Numbered from the stretch's first letter, positions 1-13,254 are shown. The stretch is 64,000 nucleotides of DNA from Escarpia spicata (GCA_963995525.1 OZ023206.1:44433018-44497017), one strand, 5' to 3'. The notes: a model not told the origin generated them from the letters alone. Numbers and translations are program-made.

Positions 1-80
1 ATGCAAAAGTTCAATTAAATTGATCTTCGAACTGAAGGACAGAGTCGATAAGCTTGTGAAATCACCAATGTCGCAGTAAT

Positions 81-302
81 CGAAACATCAAAAGAGCTTT
101 TTATTTTCTTCAAGAAAGAGATCAATGATAAGATGATACAAATATTACACAATATTTAAGTTCAGTTGCATCATTCTTCCAGGCTTTGTTCAAGACAAGC
201 CTGGAAGAATGATGCAACTGAACTTAAATGTTGTGTAATATTTGTATCATCTTATCATTGATCTCTTTCTTGAAGAAAATAAAAAGCTCTTTTGATGTTT
301 CG
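81..302. repeat. Near-perfect 106-bp inverted repeat (hairpin)
   Basis: Arms 81-186 and 197-302 are reverse complements with about one mismatch and are separated by a 10-base spacer. Similarity stops abruptly outside the arms. It could be a fold-back element, a recent inverted duplication, or a hairpin artefact of library or assembly. No coding content is seen. Confidence 0.85.
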
Positions 303-1161
303 AATATAATCAATTGTTTTGCGTTTCTTCCTTGGAAAAACACAGATTAGATGAATGATGCAATTGACTTTTATTGTTGTGTAATGTTTTCTGTTTCGTA
401 TCATTTGATGCAACTCTTTTGAAAAAAAGACTAATAGGACGAATGGAGCAAATGACTTGAAGTTGATCTCCTCTGTCCAATGATAATGCATTGCTACTAA
501 ATGTGTTATTTGTTTCTATGTTTCATCACACGACCTGAATGTGTAATCTAATTTTGTTTATTTATTAACTGTATCTTGCCATACAGAATGGTGCCAACTA
601 AGTGCCTCATTTATATCAATTATATTAGTCACTGTGCTATCTGTTTGCTAATACGTTCCAGTTTTCTTCATATTGATGCATAATAATTGTCTCTCCTTTA
701 TATGTAATTACTTCTCGATTGTTGTATTCCAATGTTATTTTCATAATTACTCTATGCTTAAGTGGAAGGCCAGCCGGTTGGTTATCCTTAAAATATTTTG
801 TTCCCTAATGTTTTTTGTTCTGTTACATATATACGTTTTCTTTTGTTTTACTATTATAAATACAACTACGTTGAACGCTATAATGCTCTTTTATTCAAGG
901 TATTTCGTATTTTCATATATTATTTTCTTGTTGATACTGATTCTCATACTAACAACCATATGTATAATTATGTTGAACTTAAGAACTGTCGTAGTTGTAT
1001 ACAACTTGTACTTAAATGTAAGTAGTTTAAAAACGTATGCATACTGTTCTTTAACATGCTGGTGTATACACATAATGGATTTTAAACATCCTTTTTTCGA
1101 TAACTGCTTCGCTCTATGACATTGATGTATAACGAAATTACCGAGATATGTGTTTTACTTA
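303..1161. other. AT-rich intergenic DNA, no gene seen
   Basis: AT-rich sequence. The open frames here (for example around 673-1119) are hydrophobic and low complexity, as expected by chance from T-rich DNA. No motif, RNA gene or repeat was recognised. Confidence 0.5.
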
Positions 1162-4100
1162 GGGGAGACCGTGGTAAGTTGAGCTTTTTTTTACTTTTGG
1201 CAATCTTGTGTATTCAATCCGTGGTAGAGAAAGAAGGTTTGTATTGTACTGCATACTACAACATATCAAGCACACTTAATAGTGATATCGTCCATGTAGA
1301 ATCCGTACAGACAGCATGGTGCGCTCAGAAAAAAATAGTGGTCAAATGGCTCAACTTACCCTATCGATGGGGTAAGATGATCCATGTTTTGGGGTAAGGT
1401 GATCCAATATTGCTAAGAAAGGTAGTTGGGAGAAAACACATTTAACTCACCAAATGTTTAAAATCAATCGTTTATATTGACCTTTAATTACATGACCAAT
1501 ATTGTCTTATATTATTCCGCCAAAATGGCGTGGGTTCAGCGCTGGATGCAATTAGAGCAAGTAACGTGATATTCGGCTACAAATTACAAGTCCAGTTTGT
1601 AAACAAAATGTCAAACTGACTTTCATGAAACTAATGGTTCATTATCTGCACAATATATAAAAGTATCAAGACGATATCAATCAAAATAACTGTCATTGCA
1701 CAATAATTTCAGTTAATATTGGCTACTACTACACATATAACATGACAAATGTGATTCACAATTGTGACGTTTGAATTCACTTAAAATTCTGCTGTAGGTG
1801 CCACTTGCTTAGGTTACATGTACACACAAGTTGGCCACTATGTCGGACAGATCCCCCGTCAATCTTTGGCTGAGGAAGTTTATGAACAATGCCATCTTTT
1901 GGGAAAGATCTGCATCATCTGGATGTTGTACAAAAATTGTGACCTCAGAATCCACAAGACCAGAAACATTCTGCAGGAAAATAACTTCATAGTCGCCATT
2001 GTCGATTTCACCAACTCGGGGTATTTAGTGCACAATACGTGAGTTCCCAGCAAGCTTGACCACGACGAAGTCGCCCTCCGTGATGTCCATGTCTTCTGAT
2101 ATCTCTTCATCTCACTCCTCGCCAAATTCAACTTCAGATTCTGAATTGGAAGAACTGCTGGCTTGGTTCACTGCTGGTTTGAAAGATGTCGTTTTTACTT
2201 TTGTGTTGGCTGTTTTCCTGTGTCTCTTTTCTAGAGCTGCGGCAATTACATCTCGAGTAGGTGTGTCCGTGAGGATCTTTGTGCTGCCTTTCTTCCGTCC
2301 CTGGGAAGCCATCTTTCTAGGACCAGCTTTTGGTACGGGAAGAACTGCAGACGGCGACACATATGCATCGCTATTGTCAGGGAGGTCGGCCGATTTATCA
2401 GCTCGGCCGGGCGATAACAGATTCCCCGAGATTCCAGATGTTGATGGACAACTCCCACCATCGGCTTCATCGGCTTGAGTGACATACATGCTCACATTGC
2501 TTTCGTCCTCAGAATTGTGGTTTGGCTTGTCCGTGGCCTGGTTGACTTCCAACTCGCTGTTTGTGGTTGTTGCTAGTGCAAAATATAAATCACTGAACAA
2601 GTCCCTTTGCAATGGATGTATCCCTGTGTTCTTGAATCATGTGATGACATTTCTTGGAATCATGGCTGACATGTGTGCTTCATTCACTAACTCTGGATTA
2701 TCAAACATTGTAATTGTTTTCCCAGGGTTTAATCGTAGCCATCCGTCCATGGCGTATACGCTCCTTTAAAAGAACGTTTCTTTAAATGACCGTACACCGA
2801 CCGATCTAGAGATTGGAGACGATGTCAGGTGTGTTGAGGTATGGCGAGTAAAACGATACCATTAGCCTTAGCCATGTCAATAGCTCGCAAATAAGTGATT
2901 GATTCATGATTGTCCATAACAAGGAGAATATTGTGTTCCTGAGAACATCGAGTATGCATAATAGCATGCTCTAAATAATCAGGGAACACGTCTTCGTTAA
3001 TCCACCCTGATCGTGTGGCACGGCCAATGAAGCCTGGTGGTGAGCTCTGGTGAAGTGGTGTTGGTAGTGCATTCTTGGAAAGATCAACATTAGAGGCAGA
3101 ACATTTCCTGAAACACTGATTGTATAGACAACAGAAACGAGCTTTCCTCTTTCGCCAGATGTGATAGAACAAACCAGCTTCTTTCCACGCACAGTAACCA
3201 CCTCTTTGGGATGTTGAACAGTGGTGCAGCCGGTTTCACGACAGTTGTAGATATCCTCAGGTTGGAAACCTTTCTATCCATTACAGTGGTGAGGTTGTCA
3301 TAAAACTGGTTGACAACCGGTCGATTGAATACAGAAGCTCGAGCAAATGAAGTCGCCTCGGATTTTTGAATGGCAAGGTGGTGTCTAGTCCGGAATCCCA
3401 GCCACCACTCATTCCCTACCTTACCTCCTTCATCCATTTCTCTGGCATGTGTAGCTTATTACTTGACGCGAAGTCGTATGCAAGGATGCTGCATTTCAGC
3501 ATAGACAACCCATGAAATATATCGGCTAATAGTTTAACATGGTTTGCCAAATCATCTTCGATTTTAGGGGGAACACAGGTTGCTTCCTTGCAACGGCGTT
3601 GTATCCTGTGATAGCATCGGGGTTTATACAACGCTTTTTAATTTATCGTGTCAGAATCATTCTTTTGATATCGAAGTCTTTTGCAACACTTCGTATCTTG
3701 CTTCCTCCTTTAAATTCTGCAGCTGCACGTTTTAGCGCATCCTCTGGGGTGTTCCTTCTGGAGGTCTCACGCATTTTGTACTGCAAATAAAATGTATTAA
3801 TCAATGTTATAATGATTTTTAGTTTACTGGCTATTGCTGATTAAAGTATAGCTACAATGGCCAATTTCGCTGCATACTAAAATGTTTCGCATCAACATCT
3901 CGTTTGAAAAAATTGTTGATTTGTGAAAGCAACGAATATAGAGTGTATTTAATTTAATTAAACAATGAACAATTACGTGGGTAAATATATATGTTATTAA
4001 TGGAACATTTATGTTTAAGATATACAAATAAAAACCAAACTACCTTTGCAAATTGTGCGCGTGTATTCGCGGTAGAAAAATGTGTTGTGCTAAAGGTATA

Positions 4101-4725
4101 AGTAAACAACTCTTCAAACAATTTATTTGTACAAATATGATTAAATGTGTTACACATTTACACTGTGGATGCCATATGGAAGAGTTTGTCCACAGTTTTG
4201 TTCGAACGACGTTTCTCTATGTAGAGCGGAATTAGGGAGTACATAATTAAATACATTTAAAACACCAACATGTGTTGTCACAAAAGAGAACAACATGGTG
4301 TAAGTTGATCCAAAGATCAACTAACCCCATATTTACTGGCTCAAATTACCCGTAGTGCATTACACAAAAGTATTAGCTTTGTGTACCCTACTGACGCATG
4401 GGAGGTGAATTCAATCAACAATAATTTAATCTTAATTGACCAATTATTTATGCCACCTGCGGATTATGGAAAATGTATACAGTAAGAACAACAGGACACC
4501 AATACGTGCTCCCATAATTTCCACATTTACGTTTACTGTCACAAATCGCACTTTTGTTCAGAGCATGGTTGGCCTTGTTTGATACAGCTCGCCTCTTACA
4601 TCAATAAGAAAGTCAGGTTTTAGTTATGAATAGATGGCTTCTCCTTTCAGCTATTTTTTTTTCATTAAACATTCGGAAGGGGTTTTTCAACTTACCCCCA
4701 CGGATCAACTTACCCCATTCTCCCC
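1162..4725 (-). mobile_element. pogo/Tigger-like DNA transposon with TA target duplication
   Basis: The ends are inverted repeats: the left starts GGGGAGA at 1162 and the right ends TCTCCCC at 4725. Each is flanked by TA (1160-1161 and 4726-4727), the target duplication of the Tc1/mariner/pogo superfamily. Copies of a GGTAAGTTGATC-like motif lie inside both ends, in opposite orientation, and look like subterminal transposase-binding repeats. The interior holds a broken reverse-strand transposase. The length, 3.56 kb, is plausible for an autonomous Tigger-like element that has since decayed. Confidence 0.8.
2112..3774 (-). pseudogene. Decayed pogo/Tigger-like DDE transposase
   Basis: Reading right to left, the N-terminus starts at an ATG at 3774 with a psq-type helix-turn-helix segment (MRETSRRNTPEDALKRAA). 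A CENP-B-type DNA-binding segment follows (EWWLGFRTRHHLAIQK, then SEATSFARASVFNR, near 3300-3420). The DDE domain is next, including LLVMDNHESI and GIVLLAIPQHT (near 2840-2940), and the C-terminus is acidic and serine-rich, ending at 2112. The frame changes several times and an in-frame stop lies near 2640, so no full-length protein can be made as it stands. A splice-acceptor-like TTTGCAG just before the ATG hints at an intron. The motifs belong to the DDE_1/Tigger/Jerky family. Confidence 0.8.
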
Positions 4726-4727
4726 TA

Positions 4728-5079
4728 ATTAACCCCAGCAAAGAAACTGTCAGGAGTCAAAAATTTTAACTACATAAAATAATCATATTCATTTTGGTAA
4801 TTCGTATGCTGCATTATATTCGCATATATTTTTGTTGATACAATAAATACGTTGTATCATACGTGTCTGCAAAGTGTTCACAATATACTCGTTTCCAAAT
4901 CACATGTGTTGTTTCCCAGGTTAATGCTTATGCAGCTTATTCGTTACGAGTAGGTGTAGTACATGTTTACATGACGAGTATTTTGTGTTCTATTTATAGC
5001 CACTGTGGGTGATAAAACAATTTTCTATAGCAATTCGGTGGTGTAGATAAAACATATATCCATCTCATTTTAAAAACAT
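4728..5079. other. Intergenic, no gene seen
   Basis: AT-rich sequence between the pogo-like transposon and the LINE remnant. Nothing recognised. Confidence 0.4.
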
Positions 5080-7175
5080 ATGAAATTAATGAAGATGGGG
5101 ACATTGAAACACTCCAGCAATCATCTTATTTTGACGATGACAACTTGCTAAACTATTTAAAGAATGAACAAAATAAACTGATCGAACTCAGTCTAAAGAC
5201 TCAGAGGTTAAATCTAAAAATTGACGAAATTAAGATAAAACTAGCGATATAAAAAAAACAGCAGTTTGGAGATCAGTGCTCTATGTTTACCAGAAACGTG
5301 GCTATATGTTAACGTTTATACCTTATTATTGCAAATAGATAGCTATACACTAATATGTCAGGGTAAAATATGTCGTGCAGACGCTGGCCTAACTATCTAT
5401 CTTAGTAATAAAAACAACTACAAATCATTAGATATTTATACTAATTCTGACATATGGGAAGGTCAATTTATTGAAATATCATGTTACGCTATGAAAATAA
5501 AAATATTATTGGAACTATACACATACCACCTAGAGATATAATTGACAAGTACCAAGCATTTACCAACGAATTTGCATTTATATTAGCAGATTGAAAAAAA
5601 ATGTAAAGTGTCATCATAATTGCGGATAATTACAATATTGATTTGTTCAAAATTAACGAAAAACCCATAATATGTTATCATGTGGATACAATATCTTCAC
5701 ATGGTTTATTCCCTAACAACACTTTGCCAACAAGACTGTATGAATACAATGGAACACTTTTTGATAATTTTTAATATAATCTGTCTGAAATATTCTTCAA
5801 ATCCTCAGCTGGTATTTTTATAGGCAATATTTCTAATCACTTTCCTTATTTTCTTTGTGTGGATTATCTCGAAACTTCTAATGCTATACCAAGATCTACA
5901 CAAATAATGCAGCGTCATTCCGACACACTCAATACATTTACAATTGATATACAAAACTCAAGTATTTATGATAAACTCAACAAGGATACTTTTGCAGATC
6001 CCAATAAAAATCATGATATCCTTCATAAAATGTTTACTATTCTATGGAAAAGAACTTGCGTACTAAAATAATAACATTTAATAAATTTTAACATAACAAA
6101 ACACCTTGGATTACTCAGGGCAATATTAGGTCAATTAAGTTTTCATATAAATTGTATGCAAGAATGAAACATACTCCGGTAATTACGGATCAATACCGTA
6201 AACTCGAAACTAATTTGCATACTTATAATATAATTTTAAAAGAAATATTCGATTGGCTAAGCAGATGCATTATCTGTGCAGTATTGAAAAGCATAGACAT
6301 GATATTAAAAAGACGTGGTGCTTAATTAGAGAAATTGTTCAGAAAACTCAAAGAAAGAACAATTTCCGAATTCATTCAAAGTGAGCGGAGAAATGCTACG
6401 CGATAAATGCATTATTGCAAATAAATTTAACTCGCATTTTACAAATACTGCTCCAAACCTAGCCTCTAGTTTAACTACAACCGATTGCTAATCTTATCAA
6501 GGTTATTTGAGAAACCCAGCACTTCACACCTTCAGTTTTAAACCAATTGAAATAGATACTGCTGTCAATATAATTGAGCGCTTACTATTATAAATCAATC
6601 CATAATGACTGGTATAATTCCAAATAAATAAAAAATTGCAAAAGTTATTCCTCTCTTCAAAAAAGGTGATAATTCTAACCTTGACAATTATCGTCCAATT
6701 TCAATATTGCCAGCTATTAAAAAAAAATTGAAATGATAATGTTTTATCAAATATACGAATATTTTCATTCGAAGATGTTATACTATAATAGCAAATACGG
6801 TTTTAAAAAGAAACATTCTACTGAATTTGCGACACTCGAAATTATGAATAGAATTATACAAGAGCTTGATACATCGGCCACACCAATAAATATATACCTT
6901 GATTTATCACAAGCATTTGATACAATTGATCATAATATATTGCTACATAAATTAAATTATTATGGATACGTCGCTTGTTCTTTGTAGGAGTTATTTATAC
7001 AACCGTAAACAATATGTAGAAATTGAAAATGTTAAGTCTAAAGAAACAGTTGTCAACAACGGCGTTCCACTAGGTTCAATTTTAGGACGTTCATGTTTAT
7101 TATATACATCAGTTACGTAGCAGTTTCGGGATACCTTTTTAATTCGTACCTTATGCAGATGACACTACCATTACT
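5080..7175 (+). mobile_element. Non-LTR retrotransposon (LINE) remnant, broken
   Basis: The forward strand carries pieces of an endonuclease and reverse transcriptase in changing frames. The endonuclease-like part reads ALCLPETWL near 5270. The RT is recognisable from AKVIPLFKKGD and LDNYRPISILPA (near 6630-6715), YGFKKKHSTEFATLEI (6800s), IYLDLSQAFDTIDHNILL (6890-6950), NNGVPLGS (near 7060) and a YADDT catalytic motif at about 7151-7165. Frameshifts and stops separate these pieces. The motif set fits the Jockey/CR1-type RT group. The 3' end is lost at the adjacent TG microsatellite. Confidence 0.8.
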
Positions 7176-7266
7176 AGGTCACTCAGGTCAATTAACGTTT
7201 CAGAAGGCCAAATACAAAGTGGAAATATTAGCAAGGAATTCACAGAGCGCGTGTGTTTGTCTGTAT

Positions 7267-7625
<359 letters not shown>

Positions 7626-7649
7626 TGCACGGTTCGTGTGGGTGTGTGT

Positions 7650-8296
7650 TCACGTTTTCCTACTATAAGGCTTATATCTCGGGAGCCATAATTTCAGAGA
7701 TTAGACTTCAACTCCAAAGCCGGAATGTAACATTAAAAGTTAGTTTTTATGAAGGTTACGATCATATGGGTATATTTACGTAAATTGCGTTATGAGAAAT
7801 TACATCATAATCCATTCATATTTCGTGTCTGTGTTTATGTAGCACCGTAGACTTGTAGAAAGTCGATGAAGATGCAGTATATGTCTACGTAAGCGTTGAA
7901 CTGATTACGTCCCAGTTGTCATGTGAAGTTGTTGGTTTTCAATTCGTGACTGCACTTCCAAGAAATGAAGAACAACCGGGAATTAATTAGTTCAACGCTT
8001 TTGAAGGCATTGGTAGGATGTCGAAAGGTCCGTCTGAGCAAACAATTAATTCAGAAAGGTAACTTTCTATTGTTGTAAAATCATTCATGGACGTAACTGA
8101 ATCCAGAAGCACTTTCCATGCAGAAATAATTATCAGTTTTAATAGTATTGATGCAGTGCTGGATTTATGACAGTGGGGACCATTGGGCGGTGATTATGGT
8201 ACACTACCACACATAAGTACGCAAGGTTGACTTACAGAATATCTGCAGCAGCTAGTGTAACCGAGATACATGTTATGGAACGAGCCACGCACCAGA
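7650..8296. other. Intergenic, no gene seen
   Basis: Unique-looking sequence of mixed composition. No coding motif, RNA gene or repeat boundary could be supported. Confidence 0.4.
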
Positions 8297-8452
8297 GGCC
8301 GGTTTCATGAAGCGGCTAAGAACGTTCTTAACGCTAAGATGATTGTCTTAGTAAATTACGTGATTGTTTTAATATAAGCCAACATAGGAGTTTACGCAAA
8401 CACGTGACGCTAAATAATTGCGTAACTTTAAGTACGCTTCATGAAACCGGCC
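8297..8452. mobile_element. 156-bp fold-back MITE
   Basis: The terminal 18 bases GGCCGGTTTCATGAAGCG are repeated in inverted orientation at 8435-8452. The flanks read CCAGA on the left and CCAGT on the right, a likely 4-5 bp target duplication. The interior is noncoding, so it is a non-autonomous element. Confidence 0.75.
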
Positions 8453-8599
8453 CCAGTCTTCTAAGATCCCGAAAGTCGTCGCTGAGGCGTCGCTCTGTTG
8501 CGGTGTTGTCATCATTTTTCATTTAAGTTACCACGGATGTGACATGTGACAGCAATCTCTCAAAATAGACGTCTTTGCGTCCTACTCCACGAATCTAAC

Positions 8600-9200
8600 A
8601 TAATAAACACTGGTGTACTTGTTGGGAAATAATTGCTTCGAAATAGTCGTGTTTAAATGAATTAGTTAAAAAAACGGTTATTAAAAGTTTCAATACATAG
8701 GTAGCTATATGTTATTGCATATTTTTCAGATCGAGTCAGGTAGTTAGTACACATGTCCAAATATAGCAGCAATGTGAAGAGTGTCATCATCTTGGGTGAA
8801 TTAGCGAATCTAATCTCTGATGATAGACTACCTTTCCTGTTGCTCATTTTAATATACAATGGCGTACTTGTTGAGAACCTGTAATTGTAAATTAGGTTTA
8901 TGCATCCTATGGTAATTGGAAAGTAAGTTCATCCAAAACGGGCCACACTTTGTTATGGTAATAGTACATGCAACTAGTGATGTAAAATTTCTACGAAATA
9001 ATTGTGCTGAACGCAAATAATGAAACATTTATTACAAGTTTCAATGTACAGATAGTCGTCGGCACGAGCACGGTTTTCTGATTGAGTCAGACGATAACAA
9101 TATATTATGCAAAAAAATACCTGCAATATCAATAGTGGCGTGATCTGTAGTGAATTATTGAATTTGCATGGCACTACTATGCTATCTGGTGGTGCAATAT
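8600..9200 (+). repeat. Two diverged tandem copies of a ~250-bp sequence
   Basis: The stretch near 8600-8850 aligns by eye with 8950-9190. Both contain a shared AAGTTTCAAT core, a GAGTCAG motif about 60 bases later and a GTGAATTA-type motif further on. Many substitutions separate the copies. No coding potential is evident. Confidence 0.45.
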
Positions 9201-9419
9201 ATGCATAATTTTCTGAAACGTGGATACCTCATTTGGCATTCGAAGAGCTACACTTAGTTATAGTCGTGTAGTTGTGTCATTGAATTTAATACTGTAATTT
9301 AATTGTTCTGGTTTCAATACGAAAACTGCGAGTACATGCATGCACACACCCATGTATGCATGTCCGGAATGTTTTCCTTGGTGTTAGATTATCCGTGTTT
9401 AATATACTGCCGACTACGG

Positions 9420-9920
9420 GTGTAATACTACATCGAACTATCGATTCATCACAATAGTCGATAACGCGCTGCAATACTATCGATAGTAAATTTATCTGTG
9501 GATAGTTATCGGCGATAGTACAGTGAACTACCGATAGTAACCATAGTTGGCCAGATACTTTTATCGATGTAATACAATTCACTGACGTGATGATTTGTAA
9601 ATTTTATTTCGTATTTGTCCTTTTTAATGTCTGTATATTCACCGAATCCACCAATCCAACGACAACAATTGTCGATCAAAGCTGCATCGCACACGGATCG
9701 TCATTGTGAAACTGACTCCAACACTGACCCCTACTCTACGCGAAGGCGTCACCCGTAAATTAATTGTGGTCTGGGTCTCCTTCCTTGACTATTTGCTAGA
9801 CATATTTACTTCACATGACACTATTACGATAGTCACATGACTATCGATAGTCGCAGACTATCGCAACAGTATCACAATGATGATTATACTTATCGCGATA
9901 CTATTGCAATAGAAAAGAAT
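9420..9920. repeat. Cluster of ATCGATAGT-type palindromic motifs
   Basis: Variants of CTATCGATAGT or CGATAGT occur about a dozen times in both orientations, in two groups (9430-9560 and 9820-9915). The spacing is irregular. This could be a decayed satellite or a binding-site cluster; no gene is associated. Confidence 0.5.
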
Positions 9921-10572
9921 CCTCTATAGTCACCCCTGCCACCGACACTGTCTCTTTCGTAGATTAAACAAATTAATGTATATAATGGTTGTGGGATTTG
10001 TGTCAGCGTTCCCCACGAAAACTATTATTTTGGCCTCAAAGAATGGAGTACATTTGTCAACGAAAGGCAAACAAAATTCAACAGTATCCCATCCCCCTGT
10101 ATTCAGTTTTCATCAGACGAGCCGACGGGGATAAGGCGAAATAATTGCGTGGCGGCGAACAAAATTGAACAGCCTTCCCCGTCTTCCGATGTCATCAGCC
10201 GAGTTGACAGCGGGTAAGTTACGGCTGCAGTTGGATGATTGTGTGCTACCTAAACTACCCTTTGAGGATCCGCCCCTGTCCTTACTGATGTCAACAAACC
10301 CAGACGCTGCTGCCCAGTGTACCGGTGTTCTACCAAGCCAGCCGATTCAGTCCGGGTTGGAGCCGTGAGTCAGAGGCACACGCACCATATCGGCACCCTC
10401 GAGAATAGTGGCACACTCTAGTGCCAGAACAGCCGAATCTCGAATGGTAATGAGATTATTGGCTCAGTTTAACTTCGGCGTTTTGCCAAAGGATATTGAG
10501 ATGGGTGTTATTACTATTGCCCCTTTGGGCGCATATATGGTCGGTGGTGGTAATTGAGGAAAGACGCACACG
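9921..10572. other. Intergenic, no firm gene
   Basis: Moderate GC. A 67-codon open frame (10165-10368) has no recognisable domain and no other support, so it is not called as a gene. Confidence 0.35.
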
Positions 10573-11335
10573 AACACGGACACAGGCACCTACCCACGCA
10601 CGCACGCACGCACGCACGCACGCATGCACGCACGCACGCACGCACGCACGCACATACATAAACACGCACGCACACACACACACAAACACACAAATCCACG
10701 CACGCACCTACGCACGTTCGAACGCGTCCGCTCTCGCGCGCACGCAATACACGCACACACACTGACACGCGCGCACACGCGCGAACACGCGCCCACACAC
10801 GCGCGCACACGCGCACACACGCGCACACACGCGCACACACGCGCACACACGCGCACACGCGCGCACACGCGCGCACACACGCGCACACACGCGCACACAC
10901 GCGCACACACGCGCACACACGCGCACACACGCGCACGCGCACACGCGCACACGCGCACACGCGCACACGCGCACACGCGCACACGCGCACACACACTCGC
11001 GCACACACTCGCGCACACACACGCGCACACACGCACACACGCACACACGCACACACGCACACACGCACACACGCACACACGCACACACGCACACACGCAC
11101 ACACGCACACACGCACACACGCACACACGCACACACGCACACACGCACACACGCACACACGCACACACGCACACACGCACACACGCACACACGCACACAC
11201 GCACACACGCACACACGCACACACGCACACACGCACACACGCACACACGCACACACGCACACACGCACACACGCACACACGCACACACGCACACACGCAC
11301 ACACGCACACACGCACACACGCACACACGCACACA
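10573..11335. repeat. CACG/ACAC-type satellite (several unit variants)
   Basis: Blocks of different units follow each other: 4-bp ACGC, then ACACGCGC-type, then a regular 8-bp GCACACAC array at about 11020-11330. The long low-complexity open frames on both strands (Arg/His/Thr or Cys/Val) are by-products of the repeat. Confidence 0.95.
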
Positions 11336-12318
11336 TACAAATGCACACATGAATAAACCAACATGCAGACAAACGTAAACATAATTATTAAGGCACACGA
11401 GAGCTTTCAGACGAAGTCACGCATGCGCACACTCGCACTTGTACTTACGCATTCGCGCAAACACATGAACAACTACATAGTATGTAGAACAGCCCATGAA
11501 CGCTGATATGCGCCCAGTTGTCAGCTTCTGGAACTACGTTATCGTCCGCTATGTCTGCGCAGACCAATTCAGGAGTGACACTTCCTGTATGCCGTTGTGT
11601 GTTTGATATACATAATGTGTGAATATGTATAATAGATACACGGCGAAAATTGGCAGCTATACGTGAGTAGTTAAGGAGGTTTTAAGGGACCTCAAATGAG
11701 GCGTCATGAAATTGAGGGAGTGAAGATGCCTATATCTTATTTTAGTGCATGTGTGCATGTGCGTGTAAGTGAGGAGAATGGAAAAGTGGTGGACGTTTGA
11801 TGACCACCTTTTTATTGTTGTGTGTTATCGCGTGCGTGCGCGCATTAAAACAACTAACAAAAGAAGGTAGTACACTAGTGCGCACGTATGTTATTGACTA
11901 AAGATACAAATGGATAATGATGTGACCTGCGGGTTTTTTTATGACCTCGCCAGCGGTCGTGAGCTTACGGGTCATTACGACCACGCCATCGGCTCGTGCA
12001 TGCATGATACGACTTACTGGTGATTTACCACCTCGCCAGTGGTTCAGAGCTTATGGGTGACTTAACACCAAGCCATTGGCTCCATCAATGACAACGGTGG
12101 GAACTCCTTGTCAATCAAACACGGTGCCAATCAAAAACACTTAAACAAGCAGCAAACCGTAGCCGAACACCTTACAAACAAAGCTATACAATCGATGCCG
12201 AAAGTAAACATCAGTATCAAAACAGGGTACTACAGTGTATCTCACAAACAAAACTACACCCTATACTATCGGTGCCAAAAGTAAACATCACTATCGAAAC
12301 AGGTTACTACAGTGTACC
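11336..12318. other. Intergenic, short local repeats only
   Basis: Around 11935-12080 a motif resembling ACCTCGCCAGCGGTCGTGAGC recurs in diverged form two to three times. Around 12180-12310 a segment containing GTAAACATCA, then ATCGAAACAGG-like text, recurs once. No gene recognised. Confidence 0.4.
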
Positions 12319-12758
12319 TTATCTCAATTGTGTAAGCCAATCAAACGCACGGAAATCGTTTGCTACCAAATCAGTGCGGAAACCGTTCAAAAAAGACGTA
12401 ATCGAATAGCAGTGAAACATAACCATTAGATAAACAAAACAAACTTTTCTGGAAACGTTAGACATTGGATTCTGAAGTCTCTTTGAATTATGAATCCATT
12501 CTACGCAATGTTTATTCATGAAGGTGCGGAACACGACGTGTTGCGGTGGCAGACCGTACGAACAGAAGTATTCACCGTGTTCATCACCATCCAGGTACAA
12601 TGCTATCCAACGTTCGCCTGGTTTCTTGCCGTTGTGCATGTTGCAGTCGGGAAAGCGCCTATCGTCATCGTAGTTTGTCGTTGGTTACGATAGCGCGAAC
12701 GATCGACTCTGTCCACGGGTACTCGCGAGTAGGCGAGCAATCTACTGGTTTTCTATCT
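12319..12758 (-). pseudogene. Remnant of Polinton adenain-like protease
   Basis: The reverse-strand frame matches the protease of Polinton copy 1 from its middle onward: GERWIALYLD, EYFCSYGLPP and RLQNPMSNVSRKVCFVYL. Relative to copy 1 the catalytic His is Arg, the acidic residue of the FDSYG motif is Cys, and the catalytic Cys is Ser. The N-terminal part is out of frame and carries stops. It lies just downstream of a matching capsid remnant, in the order seen in intact Polintons. It cannot encode an active protease. Confidence 0.8.
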
Positions 12759-12760
12759 CA

Positions 12761-13230
12761 TCAGAAGTCGTAGATGACGTTGCGGCACTTGTCGATCTCC
12801 AGCACGGACTCGAACTCAGCGTAGACGATGACGTTCACGGTGGTTGTCAACACATGGCAGAAATGAATCACGATGCGCAGGTTGTCTTTTTGTATCAGAT
12901 GGAAGCAGGCGCCGTCGCATGCGTCGGGGGTGAGATCCAAACTGAAGAAAGAGTAGCCGTGTCGGAAGTCGGCGCGAGACAGTCCGTTCCCTTCATTTTG
13001 CCACATCTTGCCGGTAGAGGTGAACAGGTTGAGGTAGCTTCTGATGAAGAGATCGTTGTCGATATTTTGCTGGAAAGGTTTGGAGGGCATCTGCGTCCGT
13101 CCACGTATACGGCGAGGAAGTTGAGGTCGTTGTTCTTGGCAAGGAACGAGTTCTTGTCGAACGATCCGTTGTAGGCGTCGTTATCGATGCAGCACAGCAC
13201 GATACTTTTTGAGTAGTAATATAGGTCCCT
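12761..13230 (-). pseudogene. Remnant of Polinton major capsid protein (C-terminal part)
   Basis: The reverse-strand frame 13090-12761 contains FIRSYLNLFTSTGK, SFFSLDLTPDACDG and VNVIVYAEFESVLEID, matching the last quarter of the copy 1 capsid protein. A second frame (about 13130-13220) supplies the preceding stretch (IDNDAYNGSFDKN, LNFLAVYVDGR), so a frameshift lies near 13090-13130. The upstream part of the gene is missing. With the protease remnant it marks a third Polinton insertion about 1.3 kb from the left end of copy 1. Confidence 0.85.
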
Positions 13231-13254
13231 TAGCGTGTACGCTGGCGCGCCTCG

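Noticed and set aside
673..1119. 148-codon hydrophobic ORF
   Set aside because: T-rich low-complexity translation, overlapping other frames, without motif or splice support.
12854..13174. 106-codon forward ORF
   Set aside because: Antisense to the capsid remnant, which has recognisable family motifs on the reverse strand.
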